Assembly (NCBI RefSeq): GCF_010726955.1
Contig: NZ_AP022603.1
Location: 2,976,001 to 3,040,000, forward strand
From: Mycolicibacterium fallax
GTDB lineage: Bacteria; Actinomycetota; Actinomycetes; Mycobacteriales; Mycobacteriaceae
DNA: 64,000 bases
Direction: 5' to 3'
Each line of letters begins with the position of its first letter. Positions within the stretch are counted from its first letter, which is position 1. The position numbers and the translations under genes are program-made. The notes below the pieces were generated by a model. The model made no database searches. It had not been told where the DNA came from and saw only the letters and a list, made by a program, of their open reading frames with translations. This document shows, piece by piece, positions 33,449-41,169 of this stretch.

Positions 33449-34282
33449 CTACTCGCCGGTGAAGTTCGGCGGGCGCTTGGCGAACATCGCCGCGATGCCC
33501 TCGCCGAGGTCCTTCGACGGCAGGAACGCCGCGTTCCAGGTCGCCACGTAGCGCAGGCTGGCGGCGACGGCGGCGGTGCGCTGCTCGTCGAGCACGTCCA
33601 TCACCCCGCGCACCGTCAGTGGCGGGTTGGCGGCGATCTGGGTGGCCGTCGCGAACGCGGCGTCCAGGCAGGCCTGCTGGTCCGGGTAGACGTCGTTGAC
33701 CAGGCCGATCTTCTCGGCGCGTGCGGCGTCGATGTCCTTGCCGGTCAGCGCCAGTTCGCGCAGGTGACCGTCGGACAGGATCTGCGGCAGCCGGGCCAGG
33801 CTGCCCATGTCGGCGACGATGGCCAGCTTGACCTCGCGGACGGAGAACTTGGCGTCGGAGCTGGCGTAGCGGATGTCCGCGGCGGCGATCAGGTCGACGC
33901 CGCCGCCGATGCACCAGCCGGAGATCGCGGCGACGACCGGGGTCCGGGTGTCGGCGACCGCGCTGGTGGCCCGCTGCATCGCCAGGATGTGCTGCCGGAA
34001 GTCCAGCCGCGGCCCGGCCTGGGCGCCCTCGGCCAGCACCCCGGCCAGTGCGCCGCCCATCGCCGCCACGTCCAGCCCGTAGCTGAAGTTGGGCCCCGAG
34101 CCGGTCAGCACGATGGCCCGGACCGCCGGGTCGGCGTCCAGGGCCTCGAACACCTCGGGCAGCTCGCGCCAGAAGTCCGGGCCCATGGCGTTGCCCTTGC
34201 CGGGCCCGATCAGCGTGACCAGGGCGACGTGGTCGCGGACGTCGACGGTGACCGAGGCGTAGCTGTTGGCGGCTTCACTCAT
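33449..34282 (-). CDS. Enoyl-CoA hydratase/isomerase family protein (EchA21-like)
   Basis: A 277-residue crotonase-fold enzyme. The oxyanion-hole segments are FSYGLDVAAMGG and VVAAISGWCIGGGVDLIAAADIRYAS. Acidic residues in KFSVREVKLAIVADMGSLARLP correspond to the delta3,5-delta2,4-dienoyl-CoA isomerase type (the Asp in VADMG) more than to classical hydratase. In M. tuberculosis the corresponding locus has echA21 near hisC2, as here. The role is presumably beta-oxidation of unsaturated lipids. It is convergent with the gene at 33441. Confidence 0.88.
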   Translation of the reverse strand: MSEAANSYASVTVDVRDHVALVTLIGPGKGNAMGPDFWRELPEVFEALDADPAVRAIVLTGSGPNFSYGLDVAAMGGALAGVLAEGAQAGPRLDFRQHILAMQRATSAVADTRTPVVAAISGWCIGGGVDLIAAADIRYASSDAKFSVREVKLAIVADMGSLARLPQILSDGHLRELALTGKDIDAARAEKIGLVNDVYPDQQACLDAAFATATQIAANPPLTVRGVMDVLDEQRTAAVAASLRYVATWNAAFLPSKDLGEGIAAMFAKRPPNFTGE

Positions 34283-34330
34283 GCTCGGGACAGTAGTCCC
34301 TGCCCGCCGCGCCGGCGGCCGGAACCCCGG

Positions 34331-35392
34331 CTAGATCCAGCTGCGGGCAAAGGCCAGGAAGGCGTCGTTCTCCTCCGGCGCGCCGATGCTGACCCGCACC
34401 CCGTCGGTGCCGTACGGGCGGACCAGCACCCGGGCCTGCTCGGCGCAGCGGGTGACGAAGTCCGAGGTCTGCTCGGGGGACAGCGGCAGCCAGACGAAGT
34501 TGGACTGCGCCTCGGGCAGCCGGTAGCCCAGCGCCCGCAGCTCGGCGCTGACCCGTCGGCGTTCGGCGACGACGGCATCGGTGCGGGCCATCAGCTCGTC
34601 GGCCGCGTCCAGCGAGGCGATCGCGGAGGCCTGGGCCAGGCTGCTGACGGTGAACGGCACGTACACCTTGCTCAGCGCGGCGATCAGATCCGGCTGCCCG
34701 ACGGCGTAGCCGACCCGGGCGCCGGCCAGCCCGTAGGCCTTGGAGAAGGTCCGCAGCACCACCACGTTGGGGTGCCGGTGCACCAGGCCGATGCTGTCGG
34801 GCACCAGGCCGTCGCGCACGTACTCGATGTAGGCCTCGTCGATGGCGATGACGACGTCGCCGGGCACCGCGGCCACGAAGCGCTCCAGCGCCACCGGGTC
34901 CACGACGGTGGAGGTCGGGTTGTTCGGGTTGCAGATGAAGATCAGCCGGGTCCGCTCGGTCACCGCGGCGGCCATCGCGTCCAGGTCGTGGATGTGCTCG
35001 CGCAGCGGCACCGGCACCGGGGTGGCCCCGGCGACCCGCACCTGCAGCGGGTACACCTCGAAGGCCCGCCAGCCGAACATCACCTCGTCGCCGACGCCGG
35101 CGGTGATCTGGATCAGTTGTTGGCACAGGCTGACCGAGCCGCAGCCGGCGGCGATGTGCTCGGCGGTGATGCCGGGGGATCCGATGTGGGTGGCCAGCCG
35201 GGCCCGCAGCGCGGCGTAGCCGTTGTCCGGGTACCGGTTGAGGGTGTCGACCGCGCCGTCGATCGCGGCGCGCACGCTGGGCAGCGGGCCGTGCACGGTC
35301 TCGTTGCTGGCCAGTTTGATCGCGCCGGGCACCGTCTTGCCGGGGGTGTAGGCCGGCAGATCGGCCATCAGGGGGCGCAGGCGGGCGGTCAT
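34331..35392 (-). CDS. pat: Histidinol-phosphate / aromatic amino acid aminotransferase (HisC2/Pat-type)
   Basis: A 353-residue class I/II PLP enzyme. The PLP lysine is Lys218 in VVVLRTFSKAYGLAG; other landmarks are NPNNPTSTVV, AIDEAYIEYV and the substrate-carboxylate Arg region near the C terminus (RPYGTDGVRVSIG). Homologues near echA21 in mycobacteria (Rv3772, annotated hisC2) act on aromatic 2-oxo acids and histidinol phosphate. The start ATG at 35392 lies about 100 bp from tRNA-Ser on the opposite strand. Confidence 0.9.
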   Translation of the reverse strand: MTARLRPLMADLPAYTPGKTVPGAIKLASNETVHGPLPSVRAAIDGAVDTLNRYPDNGYAALRARLATHIGSPGITAEHIAAGCGSVSLCQQLIQITAGVGDEVMFGWRAFEVYPLQVRVAGATPVPVPLREHIHDLDAMAAAVTERTRLIFICNPNNPTSTVVDPVALERFVAAVPGDVVIAIDEAYIEYVRDGLVPDSIGLVHRHPNVVVLRTFSKAYGLAGARVGYAVGQPDLIAALSKVYVPFTVSSLAQASAIASLDAADELMARTDAVVAERRRVSAELRALGYRLPEAQSNFVWLPLSPEQTSDFVTRCAEQARVLVRPYGTDGVRVSIGAPEENDAFLAFARSWI

Positions 35393-35490
35393 TTGGTCAG
35401 CATAAGTGAGTCGATGTAGTGTCTACCTCCGGCGGTTCTGGTACCTCGTTTCGCCTGGCGGAGGTGGTCCGGTAACCTCTGCAAGGTCGA

Positions 35491-35582
35491 GGAGGCGTGC
35501 CAGAGCGGCCGAATGGGACTCACTGCTAATGAGTTGTCCCCCTTACAGGGGACCGGAGGTTCAAATCCTCTCGCCTCCGCCA
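35491..35582 (+). tRNA. tRNA-Ser(GCU)
   Basis: The acceptor stem GGAGGCG pairs with CGCCTCC, discriminator G at 35579 and encoded CCA to 35582. The anticodon loop CTGCTAA gives GCT. A long variable arm is present. Confidence 0.96.
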
Positions 35583-35599
35583 CACAACTGAATAGTCAC

Positions 35600-35672
35600 G
35601 CGCCCGTAGCTCAACGGATAGAGCATCTGACTACGGATCAGAAGGTTAGGGGTTCGAATCCCTTCGGGCGCA
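35600..35672 (+). tRNA. tRNA-Arg(ACG)
   Basis: A 73-nt cloverleaf. The acceptor stem GCGCCCG pairs with CGGGCGC and the discriminator is A. The anticodon loop CTACGGA gives ACG, whose first base becomes inosine through TadA, encoded at 56270. Its 3' half is duplicated at 37202. Confidence 0.96.
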
Positions 35673-35715
35673 CACTAAAAACCCCCTCCGGCCTGGGCCG
35701 GAGGGGGTTTTGCCA
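35641..35715 (+). repeat. attL-like repeat: tRNA-Arg 3' end plus terminator
   Basis: The 3' 32 nt of the tRNA and the following terminator are repeated, with few differences, at 37202-37277. The pair brackets the Fic gene and looks like attachment-site duplication by an integrative element. Confidence 0.8.
35678..35711 (+). terminator. Rho-independent terminator after tRNA-Arg
   Basis: A 16-bp stem (35678-35693 with 35696-35711) containing CCCCCTCCGG/CCGGAGGGGG, flanked by an A-run and ending in TTTT. The same hairpin is repeated exactly at 37240-37273. Confidence 0.9.
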
Positions 35716-35922
35716 TGCGTGGGCAACGCTGCGCGACGGATGCTGGTTGCGGCGCTGCGGGCCCAGGCTCGCGGGGTTCGGGGGCCCGATCGTTGGCCGC
35801 GACGAGAACCAGACGGGCGGAGCGCCGCAACTGGCCCGCGATTCAGAACTATTTGATCTATAGAGGGCCTCAGATAAAATAGGCCAGGGCATGTCGGGCA
35901 GCTAACGAGTGTAGATCAGGAG

Positions 35923-37191
35923 ATGGATCAGGTGCCGTATAGGACGTTGAAGTCGATCTTCCATCAACGGGATCGCGCTGGCGTCGAAGCCGAGGAACGA
36001 TCTCGACGCGAGTCTCCTGCCGCCATCCACTGGGACCTGATCGGCGGATCTCAGATGTTCGCGCTGATGACGCCCGAAGTCGCAGCGTTGATCGAACGGA
36101 TCATGAGCTTCGAGCCCAAGATTCAGGCCGAGTGGGACGGGCTGCCAGAAAGGGCGCGAATCCACTATCTGAACCGCATGGTGATCGACGAGATTCAAGC
36201 GACCAACGAGATCGAACAGGTTCGGTCGACTCGGAAGGAGATCAGCGCGGCGATCGAGGCGGTTCGGGCGGAGCAGCCAGCCGCGAACAAGCGATTCATG
36301 GAGATGGTGCGGCTCTATCTCGGCATCGGCAGCGACAAGGCCGAAAGCCCGCAGACGCTCGACGAAATCCGGGAAATCTATGATGCGGTGACAGCGGGCG
36401 AGATTCGTGACGAAGACGCCCCCGACGGGCTGCGGTTCCGGCTGGGGCCGGTGTCGATCGAGTCAGGAACCAAAACCGTGCACACCGGAGTGGTGCCCGA
36501 GTCGGCGATCGACGACGCGCTCACTGTCATGCTGAGCCAAGGTCGCGACGACTCGATCCCCCGGCTGATCAGAGCCGTGGCCGCACACTTCATCTTCGAG
36601 TACGCGCACCCGTTCTATGACGGCAACGGCCGAACCGGGCGATACCTTCTGGCGCTGGACCTCCGTCAGGTGCTGGCTCCGTACGCGAGCCTGGCATTGT
36701 CGGCGACTGTCGCCGACAACAAAGATCGCTACTACCGTGCGTTCGCCGACGCGGAGAATCCGTTGAACCGCGGCGATCTGACGCCCTACCTGATCGTGAT
36801 GCTGGAGATCATCGCTGAGGCGCAGCATCGCTTGCTGCTCGACCTCTCCGAACGTCGAGGGACGATCGATGCGATTGCGGCGCGGCTTCGCGTTCTCGTG
36901 AACGATAAGGAATTTCCGCTGAACATCGGACTCGATCGCGCGTCGGTGCCACCGGTAGATCCCGGTGACATCGCCAAAATGCTGTTCCCCCTGGGCCAGG
37001 CCCACCACTTCGATGTAAACCGCGCCGTCAAGTTGAAAACCCTGGCCGATGCGATGGAGCGATCCACCCAGTTCGCCCGGCCGCGACTCCAGCGTCTGGA
37101 CGACGCTGGGCTCATTGAAACGGTGACGAGGAAACCACTACGCTTCCGACTCACACCGCGGGGCGCATCGCTTCTTGAACTGGACGGGTGA
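35923..37191 (+). CDS. Fic-family AMPylase with self-inhibitory motif and C-terminal winged helix
   Basis: 422 residues. The catalytic motif HPFYDGNGRTGR begins at His229 (36607). Upstream TNEIEQ (Thr94 to Gln99) fits the inhibitory helix pattern S/T-x-x-x-E-G/N except Gln for G/N, so inhibitory Glu98 is present and the protein is probably an intramolecularly inhibited class II Fic enzyme. The last 90 residues (KTLADAMERSTQFARPRLQ and RLDDAGLIETVTR) form a winged helix, suggesting DNA binding. ATG 35923 touches AGGAG; GTG 35932 has better spacing. It is the only gene of the tRNA-Arg island. The target is unknown: stand-alone toxin-like, regulator or defence role are all possible. Confidence 0.9.
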   Translation: MDQVPYRTLKSIFHQRDRAGVEAEERSRRESPAAIHWDLIGGSQMFALMTPEVAALIERIMSFEPKIQAEWDGLPERARIHYLNRMVIDEIQATNEIEQVRSTRKEISAAIEAVRAEQPAANKRFMEMVRLYLGIGSDKAESPQTLDEIREIYDAVTAGEIRDEDAPDGLRFRLGPVSIESGTKTVHTGVVPESAIDDALTVMLSQGRDDSIPRLIRAVAAHFIFEYAHPFYDGNGRTGRYLLALDLRQVLAPYASLALSATVADNKDRYYRAFADAENPLNRGDLTPYLIVMLEIIAEAQHRLLLDLSERRGTIDAIAARLRVLVNDKEFPLNIGLDRASVPPVDPGDIAKMLFPLGQAHHFDVNRAVKLKTLADAMERSTQFARPRLQRLDDAGLIETVTRKPLRFRLTPRGASLLELDG

Positions 37192-37201
37192 TGACTCTCC
37201 G

Positions 37202-37277
37202 GAAGATTAGGGGTTCGAATCCCCTTTGGGCGCACAGTGAAAACCCCCTCCGGCCTGGGCCGGAGGGGGTTTTGCTA
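37202..37277 (+). repeat. attR-like repeat: truncated tRNA-Arg 3' end plus terminator
   Basis: A copy of 35641-35715 with an intact T-arm, GGGTTCGAATCCCC, but one extra base in the acceptor strand and no 5' half. It cannot be a functional tRNA. It starts 11 nt after the fic stop codon. Confidence 0.8.
37240..37273 (+). terminator. Terminator duplicated with the island end
   Basis: Identical 16-bp stem to the one after tRNA-Arg, ending in TTTT. It terminates fic transcription. Confidence 0.88.
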
Positions 37278-37387
37278 TCCGTCGCCCGGTGCCGACCGGC
37301 GGCAGTTCGGGCCGGTGAGTGGACTCGATTCGATCGGCGGTGCCCACCACCATTGATGGTCGGGCCGGTGTCTGCCACACTGTCCCC

Positions 37388-38254
37388 ATGACCGAGTTGA
37401 CACCTGTCGAGTTACTCCCGGGTGAGGCGCCGCTGGACGCCGATTCGCTGATCTGGCGGTGGTTCGGCGACAACCGGATGTATCTGATCGGCCCGCGACC
37501 GGCCGTGCTGCAGAACATGCTCGCCGAGCTTGGGCAGGGCGTGCTGGACCACTCGGTGTTCTTCACCGACACCGCCGAACGGCTCAAACGCACCGTCGGC
37601 CCGATCCTCGGCACCGTGTACGGCTCGCCCGAGGACAACCCCGGGATCGCCGTGCGCGACTTCCACGCCGAGATCAAGGGCGACATGCCCGACGGGTCCC
37701 GCTACCACGCGCTGAACCCGGAGACGTATTTCTGGGCGCACGCCACCTTCGTCGAGGCGGTGCTGTACTTCGCCGACACCTTCGTGCACCGGCTCAGCGA
37801 CGCCGAACGCGAACAGATCTACGCCGAATCCACCACCTGGTACCGCCGCTACGGTGTCAGCGACCGGATCCTGCCGGCCGACTACGCCGCCTTCTGCCGG
37901 TACTGGGACACCATGATGGACAGTGTCGTGGTGCCGCACAAGACCGCGGCCTACGGCGTCGGCTACGTCACCAAGGGATTCCCCAAGCCCAAGGCCGTCT
38001 CGCCGCTGGCGTGGAAGATCATCGCCCCGGTGTTCAACCCGGCCGCGGCGTTTCTCACCACCGGCGGCCTGCCGCCGCGTGCCCGCGACCTGCTCGGACT
38101 GCCGTGGACGGCCCGGCAGGACCGCCGCTATCAGCGGTTCGCCGCGCTGTGGCGGTCCCGGCCGGTGAACTGGGTGTGGGACCGACTGCCGATGACGGTG
38201 CGCTACCAGGGCGTGGCCCGGCGGGCCTATGCCCGCGCGGGGGTGCGGCCGTAG
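37388..38254 (+). CDS. Oxygenase MpaB-family protein (DUF2236, latex-clearing-protein-like)
   Basis: 288 residues. DUF2236 features are WRWFGDNRMYLIGPRPAVLQ near the start, GTVYG..DNPGIAVRDFHAEIKG, ALNPETYFWAHATFVEA and the C-terminal VARRAYARAG. This family contains haem-b oxygenases (latex-clearing protein, MpaB). His and Asp in DFH and WAHATF are candidate haem-pocket residues. The substrate is unknown; mycobacteria carry many paralogues. ATG 37388 is the first gene after the tRNA-Arg island. Transcription is away from the island. Confidence 0.85.
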   Translation: MTELTPVELLPGEAPLDADSLIWRWFGDNRMYLIGPRPAVLQNMLAELGQGVLDHSVFFTDTAERLKRTVGPILGTVYGSPEDNPGIAVRDFHAEIKGDMPDGSRYHALNPETYFWAHATFVEAVLYFADTFVHRLSDAEREQIYAESTTWYRRYGVSDRILPADYAAFCRYWDTMMDSVVVPHKTAAYGVGYVTKGFPKPKAVSPLAWKIIAPVFNPAAAFLTTGGLPPRARDLLGLPWTARQDRRYQRFAALWRSRPVNWVWDRLPMTVRYQGVARRAYARAGVRP

Positions 38255-38263
38255 CCGCCCCGA

Positions 38264-38431
38264 TCAGCTCACCGCGCTCCAGATCGCCACGACCAGGCCG
38301 ACGACGGTCAGCACCCCGACAATGGAGGCGGCCGTGATTGCCCGGCCACGGCGCTGCCGCCGGGCGTAGTAGACGGCCAGGGCGATGCCGATGAAGATCA
38401 GCGTGGAGTAGACCACCAGCGCGATCGTCAT
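38264..38431 (-). CDS. Small membrane protein, 55 aa
   Basis: Starting at ATG 38431: MTIALVVYSTLIFIGIALAV, then YYARRQRRGRAIT, then ITAASIVGVLTVVGLVVAIW. Two membrane spans are joined by a basic cytoplasmic loop. The frame stays open into the repeat array upstream, but that part has no coding character. The function is unknown. It is convergent with the DUF2236 gene. Confidence 0.65.
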   Translation of the reverse strand: MTIALVVYSTLIFIGIALAVYYARRQRRGRAITAASIVGVLTVVGLVVAIWSAVS

Positions 38432-38558
38432 CACGGCTGGGTTGCTCGCGGGGTGCACCCGCCAAGTATGGACAACCGGGTGGGCCGCCTCGGACGCCGG
38501 TCGGCCGTCGATATCGTGGTGGATCTGCCGGTGGTCGCACCTTTGTCGGTCCGGTTTC

Positions 38559-38776
38559 GCGACGGTGACGCTTTTGGCCGTCGATTTCAGCGACGGTGAC
38601 ACTTTCGTCGGGCCAGTGTCGCGACGGTGACATGTTTGGTAGGAGAATCGGGTTCTCGCTACCAAACATGTCACCGTCGCGATGGGCCACTGCAAGAAAC
38701 GTCACCGTCGCGCGGATCCGCAACCAAAAGTGTCACCGTCGCGAAGTCAGGGTGACGCCGCGGCCGTGACGGTGAC
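38559..38776. repeat. Dyad-symmetric array of six 11-bp cores at 31-bp pitch, plus one diverged copy
   Basis: GCGACGGTGAC occurs at 38559, 38590 and 38621 on the plus strand and inverted at 38670, 38701 and 38732. Spacing is exactly 31 bp within each trio, and the whole is symmetric about 38650.5. The two central copies extend to a 23-nt perfect inverted repeat with a GAGAA/TTCTC inner stem. A seventh copy with one mismatch in the core is at 38766. The array fills a 412-bp gap without other genes. Confidence 0.88.
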
Positions 38777-38843
38777 ACATCTGGTTGTCCGCGTCGCCTC
38801 GCCGTCGGCCCAGCGGCCGGCGCTGATCAGCCCCGCCCCGGCT

Positions 38844-40049
38844 CTACCGGAAGGCCGCCTGCCCGGTCAGCGCCTTGCCGATGGACAGCAGGTGCATCTC
38901 CGAGGTGCCCTCGTAGGTCAGCACCGACTCCAGGTTGTTGGCGTGCCGCAGCGGCGAGTACTCCAGGGTGATGCCGCTGCCGCCGAGCAGGGTCCGGCAC
39001 TCCCGGGCGATCGCCAGCGCCTCGCGCACATTGTTGAGCTTGCCGAGGCTGACCTGCTCGGGCCGCACCCCCTCGGCGTCCTTGATCCGGCCCAGGTGGA
39101 TCGCCAGCAGCATGCCCTTGCCGAGCTCGACGGTCATGTTCGCCAGCTTCTCCTGGGTGAGCTGGAAGCACGACAGCGGCCGGTCGAAGACCTCCCGGGA
39201 CTGGGTGTAGGCGATGGTGGTCTCCAACGCGTCCCGGGCCGCGCCGAGGGCCCCGAACACGATGCCGAACCGGGCCTCGTTCAGGCACGACAGCGGCGCA
39301 CCGAGGCCGATCGCGCCGGGCAGCTGCGCCGAGGCGGGCAGCCGCACGTTGTCCAGCACCAGCTCGGAGGTGATCGAGGCGCGCAGCGACAGCTTGCGGT
39401 GGATGACGTTGGCGGTGAAGCCGGGGGTGTCGGTGGGCACCAGGAACCCGCGCACCCCGTCGTCGGTCTGCGCCCACACCGTCGCGACGTCGGCGAGGTT
39501 GCCGTTGGTGATCCACATCTTGGTGCCGTGCAGGATCCAGTCGGCGTTGTCCCCGGCGCCGTCGCGACGGGCCCGGGTGCGCATCCCGGCCGGGTTGGAG
39601 CCGAAGTCCGGTTCGGTCAGCCCGAAGCAGCCGATCGCCTCCCCGGTGGCCAGCCGCGGCAGCCACTGCTGCTTCTGCTCCTCGGAGCCGTAGCGGTAGA
39701 TGGAGAACATCGACAGCGAGCCCTGCACCGAGACGAAGCTGCGAAAGCCGGTGTCGCCGGCCTCCAGCTCCAGGCAGGCCAGCCCGTAGCTGACGGCGTT
39801 GGTGCCCGCGCAGCCGTAGCCCTGCAGATGCATGCCGAGCAGGCCGAGGCGGCCGAACTCCCGGCCGAGCTCGCGCGGCAGGGTGGCCGATTCGAACCAG
39901 TCCCCGACGTTCGGCTTGAGCCGGGTGTCGACGAATTCCCGCACGGTGGCAGCGATATCGCGTTCGTCGTCGTCGAGCAGCCGGTTGGTGTCGAACAGTT
40001 CCAGCGGCGCGTAGGTCTTGTCGGCGGGCTGGTCGGCGGTGGCGGACAT
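38844..40049 (-). CDS. Acyl-CoA dehydrogenase (glutaryl-CoA dehydrogenase-like)
   Basis: 401 residues from ATG 40049. FAD-dependent acyl-CoA dehydrogenase with GCFGLTEPDFGSNPAGM (middle-domain FAD/substrate motif), KMWITNGNLADV, and the catalytic Glu in LTYEGTSEMHLLSIGKALTG. The GTSEMHL arrangement and overall length match the glutaryl-CoA dehydrogenase branch. The substrate is not certain. The gene stands alone, facing the repeat array at its 3' side, and the open frame upstream of 40049 is not credible. Confidence 0.88.
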   Translation of the reverse strand: MSATADQPADKTYAPLELFDTNRLLDDDERDIAATVREFVDTRLKPNVGDWFESATLPRELGREFGRLGLLGMHLQGYGCAGTNAVSYGLACLELEAGDTGFRSFVSVQGSLSMFSIYRYGSEEQKQQWLPRLATGEAIGCFGLTEPDFGSNPAGMRTRARRDGAGDNADWILHGTKMWITNGNLADVATVWAQTDDGVRGFLVPTDTPGFTANVIHRKLSLRASITSELVLDNVRLPASAQLPGAIGLGAPLSCLNEARFGIVFGALGAARDALETTIAYTQSREVFDRPLSCFQLTQEKLANMTVELGKGMLLAIHLGRIKDAEGVRPEQVSLGKLNNVREALAIARECRTLLGGSGITLEYSPLRHANNLESVLTYEGTSEMHLLSIGKALTGQAAFR

Positions 40050-40155
40050 GAGGGCTCCTGACAGTTGGTGACCGCCCCAGCGTAGGGACGGCGGGCGGGT
40101 TCCCGCAGCGCCACAGCGGCCCAATCCGGTGTGCGGGCCCTCGCGCCCGGCCGGC

Positions 40156-41067
40156 TCAGTCCAGCCGGGTGTCGGGGATCGCGTCCTCGCCGGCCAGGAA
40201 CTCCCGGGCCCGCATGAACCCGTCGGAGTGCCAGGCCGTCAGCACCCAGATGACCCCGATCACCGGCAGCGGCCCGAGCGCCGCCCACCACCGGGCACCC
40301 GGGGGCACCACGTCGGCGATCACCTCCGCCCGCGGGACGTCGCCGACCATGGCGGGCAGCCAGTCGTTGAGCAGAATCGTCAGCATCCGGGTGATCTCGA
40401 ACGGCCCGACCGTCGTCGCCATCACCCAGGACAGGCAGGCCACGATCAGCGCCCACGGCCAGGCCAGCATCAGCGACTGATCGTCGACGATGTCGGCCGC
40501 CGACCGGATCGACTCGGCAATGAACGCGAAGCCGAGCACCGCCAGCAGCACGCCGATCTGCGCCGCGAGCAGATCGTCGAGCACCGAGTTGGACGCCTCG
40601 TCCGGGCGCCGGCTGGGCAGCCCGATCGCCAGCGACAACAGGCCGGCGACCAGGGCCAGCAGCGTCATCTCCGAGGCCCCGTCGCTGATCCGGCGGAACG
40701 ACGCGTCCAGCGTCGAGACCACCAGCCGCGACGTCGAGCGCGGACGGGTGCGGTAGAGCACCATCACCACCAGCCCGGACACCACGATCGACAGCAGCCA
40801 GGCGACCACGGCCGTGCAGACCACGGTCAGCGCCAGCGAGCTGATCAGCGGCGCCAGCACCGCGTCCTCCTCCGCGCTGCCGCGGATCACCAGCAACGGC
40901 ACCGCGCCGACGGCCAGCACGGCCACCGCGCGGACCAGCAGCGGCACGGTGAACGCGGTGATGTCGGCGAACTCGGTGCTATCCAGGTTCGGGTGCCGGC
41001 GCCGGATGGCGGCCCACTCCGCGCGCAGCACCATGCGGGTATTGGTCAGGCGGTTGTTGTCCGACAT
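40156..41067 (-). CDS. Polytopic membrane protein, unknown function
   Basis: 303 residues with five or six hydrophobic segments (AVAVLAVGAVPLLVI, LTVVCTAVVAWLLSIVVSGL, EMTLLALVAGLLSLAIGLP, AAQIGVLLAVLGFAFIAES, WPWALIVACLSWVMATTVG, WWAALGPLPVIGVIWVLTAW). The polar N terminus has RAEWAAIRRRHPNLDSTEFA. No catalytic motif is visible. It is divergent from the alkylsulfatase gene (about 100 bp between starts). Confidence 0.75.
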   Translation of the reverse strand: MSDNNRLTNTRMVLRAEWAAIRRRHPNLDSTEFADITAFTVPLLVRAVAVLAVGAVPLLVIRGSAEEDAVLAPLISSLALTVVCTAVVAWLLSIVVSGLVVMVLYRTRPRSTSRLVVSTLDASFRRISDGASEMTLLALVAGLLSLAIGLPSRRPDEASNSVLDDLLAAQIGVLLAVLGFAFIAESIRSAADIVDDQSLMLAWPWALIVACLSWVMATTVGPFEITRMLTILLNDWLPAMVGDVPRAEVIADVVPPGARWWAALGPLPVIGVIWVLTAWHSDGFMRAREFLAGEDAIPDTRLD

Positions 41068-41169
41068 GGCCGGATCTTAGGAACTTTCCGGCCCGGCGTC
41101 CCCGACCGACGCGCGCCCGCACCGGATTTCGGCGGCGCGCCGTCGGCGCCGGTGGCATGCTCGAATGGC

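Larger units (their letters stand above)
35641..37277. mobile_element. Minimal genomic island at tRNA-Arg carrying a Fic gene
   Basis: About 1.6 kb between direct repeats of the tRNA-Arg 3' end and its terminator. It holds one gene (fic). No integrase or excisionase is present. Base composition is visibly less GC-rich than the flanks. It is either a non-autonomous or decayed island, or the product of recombination between two tRNA-Arg loci. Confidence 0.72.

Noticed and set aside
37202..37234. Second tRNA-Arg gene
   Set aside because: Only the T-arm and 3' acceptor strand are present, with an extra base; no 5' half or anticodon arm, so it is an attachment-site duplicate.
38559..38776. CRISPR-like array
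   Set aside because: Regular 31-bp pitch with a conserved core suggested CRISPR, but the copies change orientation at the centre, spacers would be only about 7-20 nt, and no cas gene is near.
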